50,148 bases of DNA from a virus: positions 1 to 50,148 of IMG/VR virus record IMGVR_UViG_3300045954_000022. One strand, given 5' to 3'. Every line of letters begins with the position of its first letter. Position 1 is the first letter of the stretch. The notes beneath the pieces were generated by a model that saw only the letters and a program-made list of their open reading frames with translations, was not told the DNA's origin and made no database searches. The translations under genes and the position numbers were made by a program. Positions 7,852-14,869 of the stretch are shown here, in pieces.

Positions 7852-7873
7852 GCCCCCGTCACTGGGGGCTTTT
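7852..7873 (+). terminator. Hairpin with T-tail oriented against the primase leader
   Basis: GCCCCC (7852-7857), loop GTCACT, GGGGGC (7864-7869), then TTTT. It has rho-independent terminator form on the + strand, where no gene lies upstream. On the minus strand it falls in the leader (or first codons) of the primase gene. It may block antisense transcription or act as an mRNA hairpin. Confidence 0.5.
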
Positions 7874-7929
7874 CCATGCTCGCACGGGGTGGAATGTCCG
7901 GGTATCAGATGTCGTTATGCAACAGGCCG

Positions 7930-7957
7930 TTGCCTTATGAGCCTTGTGCCCTATAGT
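7930..7957 (+). promoter_or_regulatory. Candidate rightward promoter for ssDNA-binding gene
   Basis: TTGCCT (7930-7935) and TATAGT (7952-7957) with a 16-base spacer, 26 bases upstream of the GTG start at 7984. It lies in the divergent gap between the leftward primase and the rightward recombination genes. Confidence 0.4.
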
Positions 7958-7983
7958 GGCTGAGCACACCCAAATTCATTCCC

Positions 7984-8571
7984 GTGCCACTCCTTACGAA
8001 CACCAAGGTTTCCGAGTACAGCAAGGCCAGCGGTGGCGGCTATCTCAACCCCAACAAGATCCCCACGGGGCGCTCCGTGCGGTTCGCCATCATGCCCGAC
8101 AGCATGATCGAGTATTTCGAGACCTGGGGCGAGAAGTCAGACGGCAAGCGGCAGCCCGTGCGGTTCGCCGAAGAGCCGACCCCTGACGACGTTGAAGCTG
8201 CTATGACCAAGGCGGGCCTCAAGCTGGCAGTCAACAAGATCAGCGATAAGCCCGACGTGCCCAAGTACGTTCTGGCCCTCACGATCTACGAGCACGAAAG
8301 CGGCGAGATCAAGGTGCTGGCACTCCCCCAGCCCAGCATCCGCAACCAGCTGGAGGAGCTCGACAGCAAGCCTGACTACGACCCGATCACCGACTGGGAT
8401 CTGGAACTGTCCAAGAAGGAGGAAGGCGGATTCGTCAAGTACTCCCTGATCGCTCTGCCCCGCCGCCGTGGCCAGCAGGCCTCGATCGATGTCGCCTGGG
8501 AGGAAGCACAGGATTCCGGCTTCGACCTGAGCCGCCTGCTCACCAACGGGGATCCGTTCAAGGCCGCGTAA
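7984..8571 (+). CDS. Putative single-stranded DNA-binding protein
   Basis: 195 residues from a GTG. The layout, a small domain with beta strands and short loops (GRSVRFAIMPDS; YVLALTIYEHESGEIKVLAL; FVKYSLIALPRRRG) and a conserved-looking WDLELSKKEEGGF segment, resembles the OB-fold SSB-like proteins of cyanophages. It is followed by an exonuclease and faces the primase, a typical place for an SSB. There is no acidic C-terminal tip (ends FKAA), which is unusual for SSBs. Assignment is by pattern and context. Confidence 0.45.
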   Translation: MPLLTNTKVSEYSKASGGGYLNPNKIPTGRSVRFAIMPDSMIEYFETWGEKSDGKRQPVRFAEEPTPDDVEAAMTKAGLKLAVNKISDKPDVPKYVLALTIYEHESGEIKVLALPQPSIRNQLEELDSKPDYDPITDWDLELSKKEEGGFVKYSLIALPRRRGQQASIDVAWEEAQDSGFDLSRLLTNGDPFKAA

Positions 8572-8593
8572 CATCTACCCGGATAGGGTTCGG

Positions 8594-8618
8594 GGGCCGG
8601 GGAGACCTGGCCCTTTTT
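8594..8618 (+). terminator. Rho-independent terminator after SSB-like gene
   Basis: GGGCC (8594-8598) pairs with GGCCC (8609-8613) around a 10-base loop, followed by TTTTT. It lies 20 bases after the stop of the rightward SSB-like gene. Confidence 0.7.
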
Positions 8619-8670
8619 CGTGCCTCGCAGTAGCGGGCGTTGTTGAGAATCCGGCTGCTAGCCTGTGGCC

Positions 8671-9537
8671 ATGACAGCCACCGTCGCGCCACCTTCAGCC
8701 GAGATTCAGAGGCAGCTGGAACGTCTGACGTCCGCTCGCACCCTGACCCAGGATAACAGCGGCGAGTTTCGTGTATATCGGGATAAGTACGGCCGGGTAC
8801 TACACAGCGTAACAAATATACTCGGCGCAACAAAGGATATGAGCGGCCTGATCTCCTGGCGCATCCGCATGGGCGAAGAACGGGCCGGTCAGATCCTGGC
8901 TTTGGCATCGTCTCGCGGCACCAACAGTCACGATCGGGCCGAATACCTGCTGAAGACGGCCAGGAAGATCGCCTTCGCCGCAGCGAAGAAGCGTAACAGA
9001 CTCCGCTACCACTCCAGCGGCCTGCTGGAAGTACCTTCCGCCATAACCCGCTGGGCCCTGGGAGAGGTCTACGAGTCCATGCCGGCCGGCAAGATCTACA
9101 GCAACAGCTTCGCCGAACCACTCTGCCGGTGGATCGTCGCCAACGTCACGCAGATTTATAGCGTCGAATTCCGCGTCCGCTATATATTCGACGGCCCATC
9201 CAGGTTCGTCCGCAACATGCCATTCGACGGGTTCGCCGGCCAGGGAGACGGTCTACTCGGTATCAACGGCAGCGGCCCGATCCTCGCCGACTGGAAAACC
9301 AGTAACAGCCGGCCCGACGTGGATAAGAAGGCTGAGTGGGTCGACCAGCTGGGCGGCTACCGGCTTGGCATGCGCCGCGACGTGGACATCGAGCCCGAAG
9401 GCGGCTTGGTGGTCTGCGCTCGCCGGCTGGCTCCGGTGGAGGTGGTTGAGGTGGATCGTCCCCAGCTGCAGGTCGGCAGCCAGAACTTTCTGGACCGCTG
9501 CGATGCCTACGTGGTGGGGGACCGGGTGTGCAGCTGA
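8671..9537 (+). CDS. RecB/Cas4-like PD-(D/E)XK exonuclease
   Basis: 288 residues from ATG at 8671 (GTG at 8665 is an alternative). Features of the family are LHSVTNILGATKD near residue 45, a helix with SWRIRMGEERAGQ, RGTNSHDRAEYL (about 83-94), FAGQGDGLLG (about 188-197, Asp), ILADWKTS (about 204-211, Asp and Lys) and a QLGGYRLG helix. This is the PDDEXK_1 layout of phage exonucleases used in recombination or host DNA degradation. It partners logically with the SSB-like protein upstream. Confidence 0.75.
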   Translation: MTATVAPPSAEIQRQLERLTSARTLTQDNSGEFRVYRDKYGRVLHSVTNILGATKDMSGLISWRIRMGEERAGQILALASSRGTNSHDRAEYLLKTARKIAFAAAKKRNRLRYHSSGLLEVPSAITRWALGEVYESMPAGKIYSNSFAEPLCRWIVANVTQIYSVEFRVRYIFDGPSRFVRNMPFDGFAGQGDGLLGINGSGPILADWKTSNSRPDVDKKAEWVDQLGGYRLGMRRDVDIEPEGGLVVCARRLAPVEVVEVDRPQLQVGSQNFLDRCDAYVVGDRVCS

Positions 9538-9989
9538 GCGACGACCGCCGCAACGAGCTGTACCTGGCGGCCCTGCAGGGAGGCTCTCCCTCGGGCCTGC
9601 TGCTGCGGCACATGGACCTGCACCAACTCACCTTCGATGAAGCGGCCGAGGACTGGGAGGCCGTGATGCAGCGGCTCCGGGTGGACGCCTCCATGACGAG
9701 CGAGATGGAGCTTGCTCGTGTCAGGGCCTGCCGGTGGCAGATCGTGAGCGAGGCGAGCCGCCGGGGGCAGTACCTCGCCGCATCCGGGACGCTCAAGGAT
9801 CTGGGTTTCGCCGCCGGAGAGCAGCAGGCATCGCTTTTGTCCGTCGTGGCTGGGGCTCCCGTGCTCAGGATCGTCGTGGAGGGCTCCCAGGGCGGCCAGG
9901 AGGGCGGTGGAACGTCCCTGAGCGGTGCGCGGGCCATCAAGGGCACTCCAGAGCCGCCGGAGGGGCCTGAGCAGGCCGCTGCCGGTTGA
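9528..9989 (+). CDS. Unknown helical protein, possible terminase small subunit
   Basis: 153 residues from GTG at 9528, overlapping the exonuclease end by 10 bases. An N-terminal helical region (RRNELYLAALQGGSPSGLLL) and a second helix rich in Ala/Arg (ARVRACRWQIVSEASRRGQY, then LAASGTLKDLGFAAG) precede a low-complexity Gly/Pro/Glu tail. The helical body followed by a beta tip (PVLRIVVEG) resembles small terminase subunits, but no DNA-binding motif is certain. The dispersed motif lies in the tail at 9907-9915. Confidence 0.45.
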   Translation: MQLSDDRRNELYLAALQGGSPSGLLLRHMDLHQLTFDEAAEDWEAVMQRLRVDASMTSEMELARVRACRWQIVSEASRRGQYLAASGTLKDLGFAAGEQQASLLSVVAGAPVLRIVVEGSQGGQEGGGTSLSGARAIKGTPEPPEGPEQAAAG

Positions 9990-10068
9990 CCGGTTCCAGC
10001 CATCGCTCCTCTGGCCAGCCCCACCCACATCATCACACTATGCGTCCAACCGCATAGCCGCCAAGCAT

Positions 10069-10096
10069 AAAAGCCCCCAGCCGGGTGGCCAGGGGC
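10069..10096 (-). terminator. Terminator of the 10.1-14.4 kb leftward operon
   Basis: On the minus strand GCCCCTGGCC pairs with GGCTGGGGGC (10 bp with two G-T wobbles), loop ACCC, followed by TTTT. It lies 15 bases past the stop at 10111 and separates the convergent rightward and leftward blocks. Confidence 0.75.
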
Positions 10097-10110
10097 AGTG
10101 GGGTGGAACG

Positions 10111-10425
10111 TCAGGTGCCCTGCAGGTAGTCGACGTGGGCATCCAGGTCGCGGATCAGGTGCCGGAGATTGTCCAGGTGGTGGTTCCTGGCTCTGCGGGC
10201 CTCGGGGTAGGCGTCGGGCCCTTGCGGGTAGTAGTCGCGACCGTGGCAGGTAGCTGTGGCGAGAGCGTCGAAGGCAATCTCCACAGCAGCAAGGGCGGCC
10301 GTGTACTCCCTGAGCAGGGTCTCGCGACCGGTGCCATTCAGGTGGACTACGGGGAGGGGAGGCACGGCAGGCTCTTCGGTATAGGTGTTGTCGTCGGAGC
10401 AGTAGGAGAGGTGGAGGCGGGCCAT
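10111..10425 (-). CDS. Small unknown protein
   Basis: 104 residues. A low-complexity acidic/Pro-rich start is followed by a helical body (LLREYTAALAAVEIAFDALA, then HHLDNLRHLIRDLDAHVDYL) with a CHGRDYYPQGPDAYPEA loop between two long helices. No family recognised. Last gene of the leftward block; its stop codon overlaps a copy of the dispersed motif (10103-10111). Confidence 0.6.
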   Translation of the reverse strand: MARLHLSYCSDDNTYTEEPAVPPLPVVHLNGTGRETLLREYTAALAAVEIAFDALATATCHGRDYYPQGPDAYPEARRARNHHLDNLRHLIRDLDAHVDYLQGT

Positions 10426-10492
10426 GGGGTGAGCAGCAGGGTGGATAGCAGAATTCCGAATGTGAAGTGCGCGAAACGGGAGCAGGGAAGTC

Positions 10493-10657
10493 TCATCGGG
10501 GCCGGTGGGTTGTCGAGGCGGCCCGCACGATGGCGCGAACCTCCTCTCGGGTGTAGTCGCGGCCTTCGGTGGCGATCAGGAACTGGCAGGCTCCTACCAG
10601 TAGCTCTTCCCTGGTGGCAGGGTCGGCCAGCATGGCGCGGATGGGGAAGCGTTTCAC
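10493..10657 (-). CDS. Small unknown protein
   Basis: 54 residues from a GTG at 10657 whose GTGA overlaps the stop of the upstream gene. The sequence MKRFPIRAMLADPATREELL then GACQFLIATEGRDYTREEVR looks like two or three helices. The leader reads ACGTACCACCCC-GTG, a near copy of the C-rich start-associated motif. Confidence 0.55.
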   Translation of the reverse strand: MKRFPIRAMLADPATREELLVGACQFLIATEGRDYTREEVRAIVRAASTTHRPR

Positions 10658-10875
10658 GGGGTGGTACGTGTCGCGGTGATCATGAAATGGCGGTCCCCGT
10701 GCTCGGGGATCCACCGGCAGTAGCCGTTCGCGAATTCCAGGAAGATGGCAGGTCCCCCGACCATGCATGGGACGTCAGATCGGGGGCCATCTACCACTAC
10801 AGCCTGGATTGGAGCCTTACCGATGCGGCTCTTCGCAAAGGAACTGGTGGCGAGGATGGTGTGGGTGGTGGGCAT
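10654..10875 (-). CDS. Small unknown protein
   Basis: 73 residues from ATG at 10875. Short beta-rich sequence (IQAVVVDGPR, GPAIFLEFANGYCRWI) with no recognised motif. Translationally coupled to the next gene by the GTGA overlap. Real coding is supported by tight packing with the neighbours rather than by similarity. Confidence 0.55.
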   Translation of the reverse strand: MPTTHTILATSSFAKSRIGKAPIQAVVVDGPRSDVPCMVGGPAIFLEFANGYCRWIPEHGDRHFMITATRTTP

Positions 10876-10900
10876 GGCACTGGGTTGTCGAGGGGGTAAG

Positions 10901-10935
10901 GCGATTCTCAGTAAGTGGGGCCTATTGAGAATCGC
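10901..10935 (-). repeat. Conserved hairpin element, copy 1
   Basis: GCGATTCTCA and TGAGAATCGC, perfect 10-bp arms around a 15-base loop GTAAGTGGGGCCTAT. It starts directly after the stop of the gene at 10936. Two further copies (11273-11311, 14171-14207) keep arm sequence, loop length and most loop bases. Confidence 0.85.
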
Positions 10936-11202
10936 TCAGGCGGTGTAGATCTCGCGGGCCTTCTCCATGCCGGCCCGGAAGCCAGCGGAGCGGGCGTCTA
11001 TCAGGGCCATGTGCTGGTTGAATTTGCAGTTGTTCATAGAGGCCTGGAGCAGCATCGACGCGAGCACGTTGTCGCTCACATCAAGCTCCAGCAGGTCACC
11101 GATCGAGCAGCCCTCGACCAGATCGCTGAGGGCCAGCAGCATCATGGAGCGTATGGTCAGGCCCTGGGTCTTGGTGTACAGGGGGAGAGCGGGGAGCGTC
11201 AC
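10936..11202 (-). CDS. Small unknown helical protein
   Basis: 88 residues from GTG at 11202, four bases after the motif ACACTCCACCCC-type leader (11206-11214). The body is helical (RSMMLLALSDLVEGCSIGDL, then NVLASMLLQASMNNCKFNQH) and ends with AGFRAGMEKAREIYTA. Internal ATGs (11145-11148) are alternative starts. No family recognised. Confidence 0.55.
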   Translation of the reverse strand: MTLPALPLYTKTQGLTIRSMMLLALSDLVEGCSIGDLLELDVSDNVLASMLLQASMNNCKFNQHMALIDARSAGFRAGMEKAREIYTA

Positions 11203-11230
11203 GGGGTGGAGTGTCGAGTGGGTTGTTCGG

Positions 11231-11270
11231 CTCCCTGATAGTAGCACGGTGTACGGCTGATATCAGGGAG
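11231..11270. repeat. Inverted repeat CTCCCTGATA / TATCAGGGAG with promoter-like box
   Basis: Perfect 10-base arms at 11231-11240 and 11261-11270 around 20 bases. On the minus strand a TACTAT box (11238-11243) lies in one arm, 35 bases upstream of the start at 11202. The 14 bases GATAGTAGCACGGT recur at 12471-12484 upstream of the DUF932 gene, supporting a promoter/operator reading. Confidence 0.6.
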
Positions 11271-11272
11271 TT

Positions 11273-11311
11273 GGGCGATTCTCAGTAAGGAGGCCTAGTT
11301 GAGAATCGCCC
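11273..11311 (-). repeat. Conserved hairpin element, copy 2
   Basis: GGGCGATTCTCA (11273-11284) and TGAGAATCGCCC (11300-11311), perfect 12-bp arms with a 15-base loop GTAAGGAGGCCTAGT. Confidence 0.85.
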
Positions 11312-11315
11312 AGGG

Positions 11316-11359
11316 GGCCTACCGCAACTCTCCAGTCAAGGGGAGAGTCGTGGTAGGCC
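11316..11359 (-). terminator. Long stem-loop after DUF932 gene
   Basis: GGCCTACC pairs with GGTAGGCC and ACTCTCC with GGAGAGT. One weak 3-base internal region gives an almost continuous 18-bp stem with an 8-base loop. It lies 6 bases past the stop at 11366, so it is probably a transcript end or 3' stabiliser; no T run follows. Confidence 0.6.
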
Positions 11360-11365
11360 GGCTAC

Positions 11366-12391
11366 TCAGCAGGCCAGCACGGCCTCACAGGCTTGGCGGG
11401 CGGCAGCCAGCTGGTCACCACGGGTGCCCTGCAGGATGCCTTCCAGCCGGCGGCGAGCGGCGGCGACAGGGTCGCGGGCCTCGCGGGCATCGGTGTGGGT
11501 GATCGCCTCGGTGACCGCGTTGAACATCCGCCAGACGGTGTTCGGCCGGTCTTCGGACTCGATCGCCGCGCCGTTGCGGTAGGCCTCCCGGATGTTCGTC
11601 ACCATGGGCAGATCGTCCAGGGTGCGGGCCCGCTGCTCGCCGGTTTCCTGGTCGCGGATCGGGGTGGCCAGCTGGGCGTGGAACGTCTGTTCCAGGATCC
11701 AGCGGGCAGCCTCGGTGCCGAGGGGGCATTCCCGCATCCGGCGGAAGGTTTCCGCCTCGGTCAGGAAGGCCTGCCGGCGCAGATCGATCCGCTTTGCCAG
11801 GGTCTCGGCGAAGTGCAGGATCCCGCGAGTGTGGGGGTGACTGACCCCTCCCCGGAAGATGCCGGCGAACTGGTTGCAGCACTGGAGCCGCTCCACGCCG
11901 AACCCAGCCCGGAAGGAGCCGACGCCGCCGTGACCGTTCTGCAGGTAGAGCGACATGGCCACGGTGTCGCCGCCGATATCGAGCTGACTCAGGGGAGCCA
12001 CCAGCAGACCGGAGCGGCCGGCGTCGAAGCCCATGGCCTGCGAGACGTCAAGACCCAGGCTCTCCAGCACGGTGGCCATGCTGCGGTGCTGCAGCAAGGT
12101 ATAACCATGGCCCACGGCCCCGAAGAAGCGGGGTGGGGTGTGCTCGGTGCCGGGGCGGACAATGGCCTTCGTCTTGGCGGCCACGTTCCAGCCGGTGGGG
12201 TCGTTGAATGCCATCGACCGGGTCTCGGCGTCGAAGGCAAGATCGGCCATAGCCAGGGCGGTGTGAGGCGCCACGGTCTCGGGGGCATCGATGCCACCGG
12301 CCTGGGCCAGCAGGGGGGTGTGTTGGAAGTCACGGGCACGGGAGACGCCGGCCACGTGGGCAGAGGAAGAGACGAGGGTAGAGAGGTTCAT
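11366..12391 (-). CDS. DUF932-family phage/plasmid protein
   Basis: 341 residues from ATG at 12391 (MNLSTLVSSSAHVAG), directly after an ACACTCCACCCTG leader. Characteristic segments are FFGAVGHGYTLLQHRSM (about 88-104), MSLYLQNGHGGVGSF (about 145-159), ERLQCCNQF (about 166-174) and a C-terminal VWRMFNAVTEAITH helix. DUF932 proteins are widespread in phages and plasmids with unproven function; some are placed near DNA metabolism genes. It is the largest gene of this leftward block. Confidence 0.75.
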   Translation of the reverse strand: MNLSTLVSSSAHVAGVSRARDFQHTPLLAQAGGIDAPETVAPHTALAMADLAFDAETRSMAFNDPTGWNVAAKTKAIVRPGTEHTPPRFFGAVGHGYTLLQHRSMATVLESLGLDVSQAMGFDAGRSGLLVAPLSQLDIGGDTVAMSLYLQNGHGGVGSFRAGFGVERLQCCNQFAGIFRGGVSHPHTRGILHFAETLAKRIDLRRQAFLTEAETFRRMRECPLGTEAARWILEQTFHAQLATPIRDQETGEQRARTLDDLPMVTNIREAYRNGAAIESEDRPNTVWRMFNAVTEAITHTDAREARDPVAAARRRLEGILQGTRGDQLAAARQACEAVLAC

Positions 12392-12471
12392 CAGGGTGGA
12401 GTGTTGATGGGGTGGGGGGGGGTGAGCCACCTATAGGGCCGGGGAGGCCCAGTAGGGGGGTCAGTTGTCTG

Positions 12472-12477
12472 ATAGTA
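12472..12477 (-). promoter_or_regulatory. TACTAT box upstream of DUF932 gene
   Basis: Minus strand ACCGTGCTACTATCAG, 80 bases upstream of the start at 12391 and sharing GATAGTAGCACGGT (plus-strand form) with the site at 11237-11250. Minus-strand TTGACG lies further upstream, too far for a standard spacer. Confidence 0.35.
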
Positions 12478-12483
12478 GCACGG

Positions 12484-12672
12484 TTAGCAGGCTGCCGTTA
12501 GGGCGTCGTCAATCGCTGTGCTCTGCGCTACAAGCACCTTATATCGCGCTACGGTCAGCTCCATGTAGAGGCTTTCATCGGAGGCCAGTAGGGTCCGGGC
12601 CTCGGCGATCAGCTCCAGAGCACGATCGAAGTGGGACAGGTCAGGTAGGGGGCGGCGGGGGGTGTAGGCCAT
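12484..12672 (-). CDS. Small unknown helical protein
   Basis: 62 residues, MAYTPRRPLPDLSHFDRALE then a continuous helix-forming stretch (LIAEARTLLASDESLYMELT, VARYKVLVAQSTAIDDALTA). ATG at 12672 follows a CACCCCGCCCC leader. No family recognised. Confidence 0.55.
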   Translation of the reverse strand: MAYTPRRPLPDLSHFDRALELIAEARTLLASDESLYMELTVARYKVLVAQSTAIDDALTAAC

Positions 12673-12713
12673 GGGGCGGGGTGTCGGTGAAAAGTTGGAA
12701 AGTTGGAAAATTT

Positions 12714-13100
12714 TCAGGGGGTGGGACGTGGCCGGGAGAACCCAGGGCCGGGGTGCTGCTGTTCGGGTCCGTTGTCAGACATGCCCCAGCGGCGCAGCAT
12801 GTCAGCGGCTTTGTAGCACTTCGATGCATCACCGATCCTGCCGGTTGCCTGACAGATCTGGGCGTCATACAGCAGGGAGGAGATAATGGCTGGGGTGTCG
12901 TACCAGCCTGACGTGCCAGGGACTGGCCCATCATCAGACTCGGAAATGAGTGCCTCGGCTTTGTGTACGTCAGTGTATGCGGAGGATTGTGATATCCCGA
13001 AAGCTAGCTTTAACCGTATCACGACGGCGGGCACTGCTAGACCAGCCTCCAGAAGTTCCCGCGCCATGTCGACGCGTTCGGCAATTTTTTGTTGATTCAT
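12714..13100 (-). CDS. Helix-turn-helix protein, possible terminase small subunit
   Basis: 128 residues from ATG at 13100 (MNQQKIAERVDMARELL). The first 50 residues follow the pattern of homeodomain-like small-terminase N-termini: ARELLEAGLAVPAVVIRLKL then FGISQSSAYTDVHKAE. A second helical region (SLLYDAQICQATGRIGDASK, then YKAADMLRRWG) could oligomerise. TerS proteins bind the packaging site and load the large terminase. Here the gene is 1.8 kb from terL and opposite in direction, which is unusual. A generic HTH regulator is the alternative. Confidence 0.5.
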   Translation of the reverse strand: MNQQKIAERVDMARELLEAGLAVPAVVIRLKLAFGISQSSAYTDVHKAEALISESDDGPVPGTSGWYDTPAIISSLLYDAQICQATGRIGDASKCYKAADMLRRWGMSDNGPEQQHPGPGFSRPRPTP

Positions 13101-13155
13101 GAGGTAGAATGCGGGGGAGAAGGGGCAGGGAAACCTACCCCTGGGCTTTGCTATG

Positions 13156-13377
13156 TCAAGTAGTGAGCAAGTCACTCCAGAACCGGGCCTCGCGGATGGC
13201 TGCCCGGATCCCTGACAGGGAGCCTCGGCCCATGGCGTCGGTCATATCATCCCAGATACGGGAGATAGTTTCGTCGTGGAGCTTGTACGCTAGGTGGTCG
13301 AAGTACTGATCATAGATCCTCTGGAGAATGCTTTGCTCAGCCTGCTGGCGGAGCTGGTAGGCAGAAGGGTGGGCCAT
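13156..13377 (-). CDS. Small unknown helical protein
   Basis: 73 residues from ATG at 13377, four bases after the C-rich motif (13381-13389, read on the minus strand as ACACTCCAC then CCC). Sequence is helical and charged (QLRQQAEQSILQRIYDQYFD, then GIRAAIREARFWSDLLTT). No family recognised. Confidence 0.55.
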   Translation of the reverse strand: MAHPSAYQLRQQAEQSILQRIYDQYFDHLAYKLHDETISRIWDDMTDAMGRGSLSGIRAAIREARFWSDLLTT

Positions 13378-13427
13378 GGGGTGGAGTGTTGATGGGGTGG
13401 GGGTGGTATGTGAACCACCTAGGGGGA

Positions 13428-14138
13428 TCACAGGGTGGCGGTAATTCTGTCGCCGGTGGCGCCATGGGCCCAGATCACGACGTTCGCGCTGCTCCCATCG
13501 CAGAGTCGGCAGACGGCGCATGTAGTCTTCAGGCCACGCTCCGCACTGGCGGCGCAGTGGACCGTGCCGGCTACCTTGTCGCTGTTTTTGGCTAGGACTA
13601 GGAACGTCGACCAGCCATAGGCGGTGGCCTCTATGTAGTCTTTCATGCCGTCACATGATGCTTGCAGTATACCTCTGGCCCATGCGGCCCAAGGTTGCCT
13701 CCACTGGTGAGTGTAGCCAGTGTGACCAGACGCCACTGCTGCCAGGGACTGCCATAGGGCGGCCGGTGCCGCTGCGGGGTCCCCGTATGAACCGAATCTG
13801 ATCACCATGCCGGCGAGCCTGGCATGGGATGTCAGCCGGCTGTACCCGCCCCGGCGGTAGCAGCGCCAAACAGCAGATGGGGCTTTCATCTGTACGTAAC
13901 ACGTACCCTGCTTGGCGGGACGGTGGGGGCATTCACCGCAGATGGATCGATCGGCGCCGCTGCGGCGAGCGTCGCCCGGATGCTCGTCCTGCCGCAGGAT
14001 CCATGTCTGCAGCATGTTACCTGTCTTGCTGTTGCCGCTGACAGAGCGAAGGCCTGTCACGATCACGACAATAGGAGCGCCGTCGATGGCAGAGGCACCC
14101 TCCCAGAGGATGGCGCCGTTGTTGTTGAGCTTAGGCAT
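13428..14138 (-). CDS. Conserved cysteine-rich phage protein of unknown function
   Basis: 236 residues. The order APIVVIVTGLRSVSGNSKTG, MLQTWILRQDEHPGDARRSG, then SICGECPHR and GTCYVQMKAPSAVWRCYRRG matches a protein family seen in many unrelated phages, always with a CGxCPHR-type cluster. A second Cys group (CAASAERGLKTTCAVCRLCDG region, about 205-225) suggests metal binding. The function is not known to me. It is expressed leftward with the small genes downstream. Confidence 0.7.
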   Translation of the reverse strand: MPKLNNNGAILWEGASAIDGAPIVVIVTGLRSVSGNSKTGNMLQTWILRQDEHPGDARRSGADRSICGECPHRPAKQGTCYVQMKAPSAVWRCYRRGGYSRLTSHARLAGMVIRFGSYGDPAAAPAALWQSLAAVASGHTGYTHQWRQPWAAWARGILQASCDGMKDYIEATAYGWSTFLVLAKNSDKVAGTVHCAASAERGLKTTCAVCRLCDGSSANVVIWAHGATGDRITATL

Positions 14139-14170
14139 GGGAACGATGGGGGGTGGAGTGTAAAGGGGTG

Positions 14171-14207
14171 GGCGATTCTCAGTAAGGGTGCCTAGTTGAG
14201 AATCGCC
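14171..14207 (-). repeat. Conserved hairpin element, copy 3
   Basis: GGCGATTCTCA (14171-14181) and TGAGAATCGCC (14197-14207), perfect 11-bp arms, 15-base loop GTAAGGGTGCCTAGT. It lies between the leftward genes ending at 14227 and starting at 14138. Confidence 0.85.
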
Positions 14208-14226
14208 TGGGGAATGGCGTGGGTCG

Positions 14227-14418
14227 TCAGACTGCCTGTGGTGGCTGCATCATGATCACCCATGCCTGATCATAACATGGAAAACGGCTGTTATCACGCT
14301 CGGCCGCTTGCATGGCTTGCCAGACCTTGGCGTGGTGCGCAAGTAAGGCGGGCCCGTAACTAGGGGAAGGGGTGGGCATGGTGCCGGAGACCTTAGGCAT
14401 GGTGCGGGGGGCGTTCAT
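14227..14418 (-). CDS. Small unknown protein
   Basis: 63 residues from ATG at 14418 (MNAPRTMPKVSGTMPTPSPS), followed by LLAHHAKVWQAMQAAERDNS. The leader contains ACACTCCACCCC 14 bases before the start. A longer frame to 14484 would cross that leader. First gene of the leftward block, next to the control region. No family recognised. Confidence 0.45.
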   Translation of the reverse strand: MNAPRTMPKVSGTMPTPSPSYGPALLAHHAKVWQAMQAAERDNSRFPCYDQAWVIMMQPPQAV

Positions 14419-14576
14419 GGAATGGTGCGGGGTGGAGTGTGGGTCCCGATCGGCTCGCTTGCGCTCCCCGATCGACTCATTCACCCTGGGCCCCAGGGCG
14501 GCCAGGCGTCAATGAGAATTCCCTGAGAGTATACCGAGAGAACCCTTAGAATACAATGAGGGGTTTTAAGGTGAGT

Positions 14577-14603
14577 ATCCCTTATACTATAAGCGATGCT
14601 GAT
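14577..14603. repeat. Control-region direct repeat A, copy 1
   Basis: 27 bases beginning ATCCCTTATACTATAAGCGA; contains the odd-centred palindrome CTTATA-C-TATAAG. Copy 2 differs at one base (g/a at repeat position 22). Confidence 0.85.
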
Positions 14604-14633
14604 GATATATGTTGCGAAGTACTACATATCACA

Positions 14634-14660
14634 ATCCCTTATACTATAAGCGATACTGAT
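14634..14660. repeat. Control-region direct repeat A, copy 2
   Basis: Second copy of the 27-base repeat, 57 bases after the first. It includes TATACT/TATAGT hexamers on both strands but no properly spaced -35, so an operator role is as likely as a promoter. Confidence 0.85.
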
Positions 14661-14804
14661 ATAACGGGGTCATGATATGGGGGTATGCGTCGAGGCGCAT
14701 AGGCGTCGGGGGCGCGCCATGGTACTTACACAGATATCCTACAACAGGGGGGTAGGCCCAAACGGTCGGGGGTGGGACGTTGGCCGATCCCCCACCACGC
14801 GCTC

Positions 14805-14831
14805 AGTACTATCGAATATCATACCCGCCCT
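14805..14831. repeat. Control-region direct repeat B, copy 1
   Basis: 27 bases starting AGTACTATCGAATATCATAC; matches 14843-14869 in 23 of 27 positions, period 38. It contains a degenerate GGGTATCATACCC palindrome (GAATATCATACCC). Confidence 0.7.
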
Positions 14832-14842
14832 GGGGGCCTGCC

Positions 14843-14869
14843 AGTAGTATCGGGTATCATACCGGCCCT
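14843..14869. repeat. Control-region direct repeat B, copy 2
   Basis: 27 bases starting AGTAGTATCGGGTATCATAC, with the palindrome half-sites GGGTAT-C-ATACC at 14852-14863. About 50 bases upstream of the terminase start. Confidence 0.7.

Noticed and set aside
7889-7897. Motif copy upstream of 7877 as proof that primase starts at 7877
   Set aside because: The position fits the start-associated pattern, but the extra 16 residues are encoded by a hairpin and MVSQ at 7829 gives the more usual N-terminus; left as an alternative.
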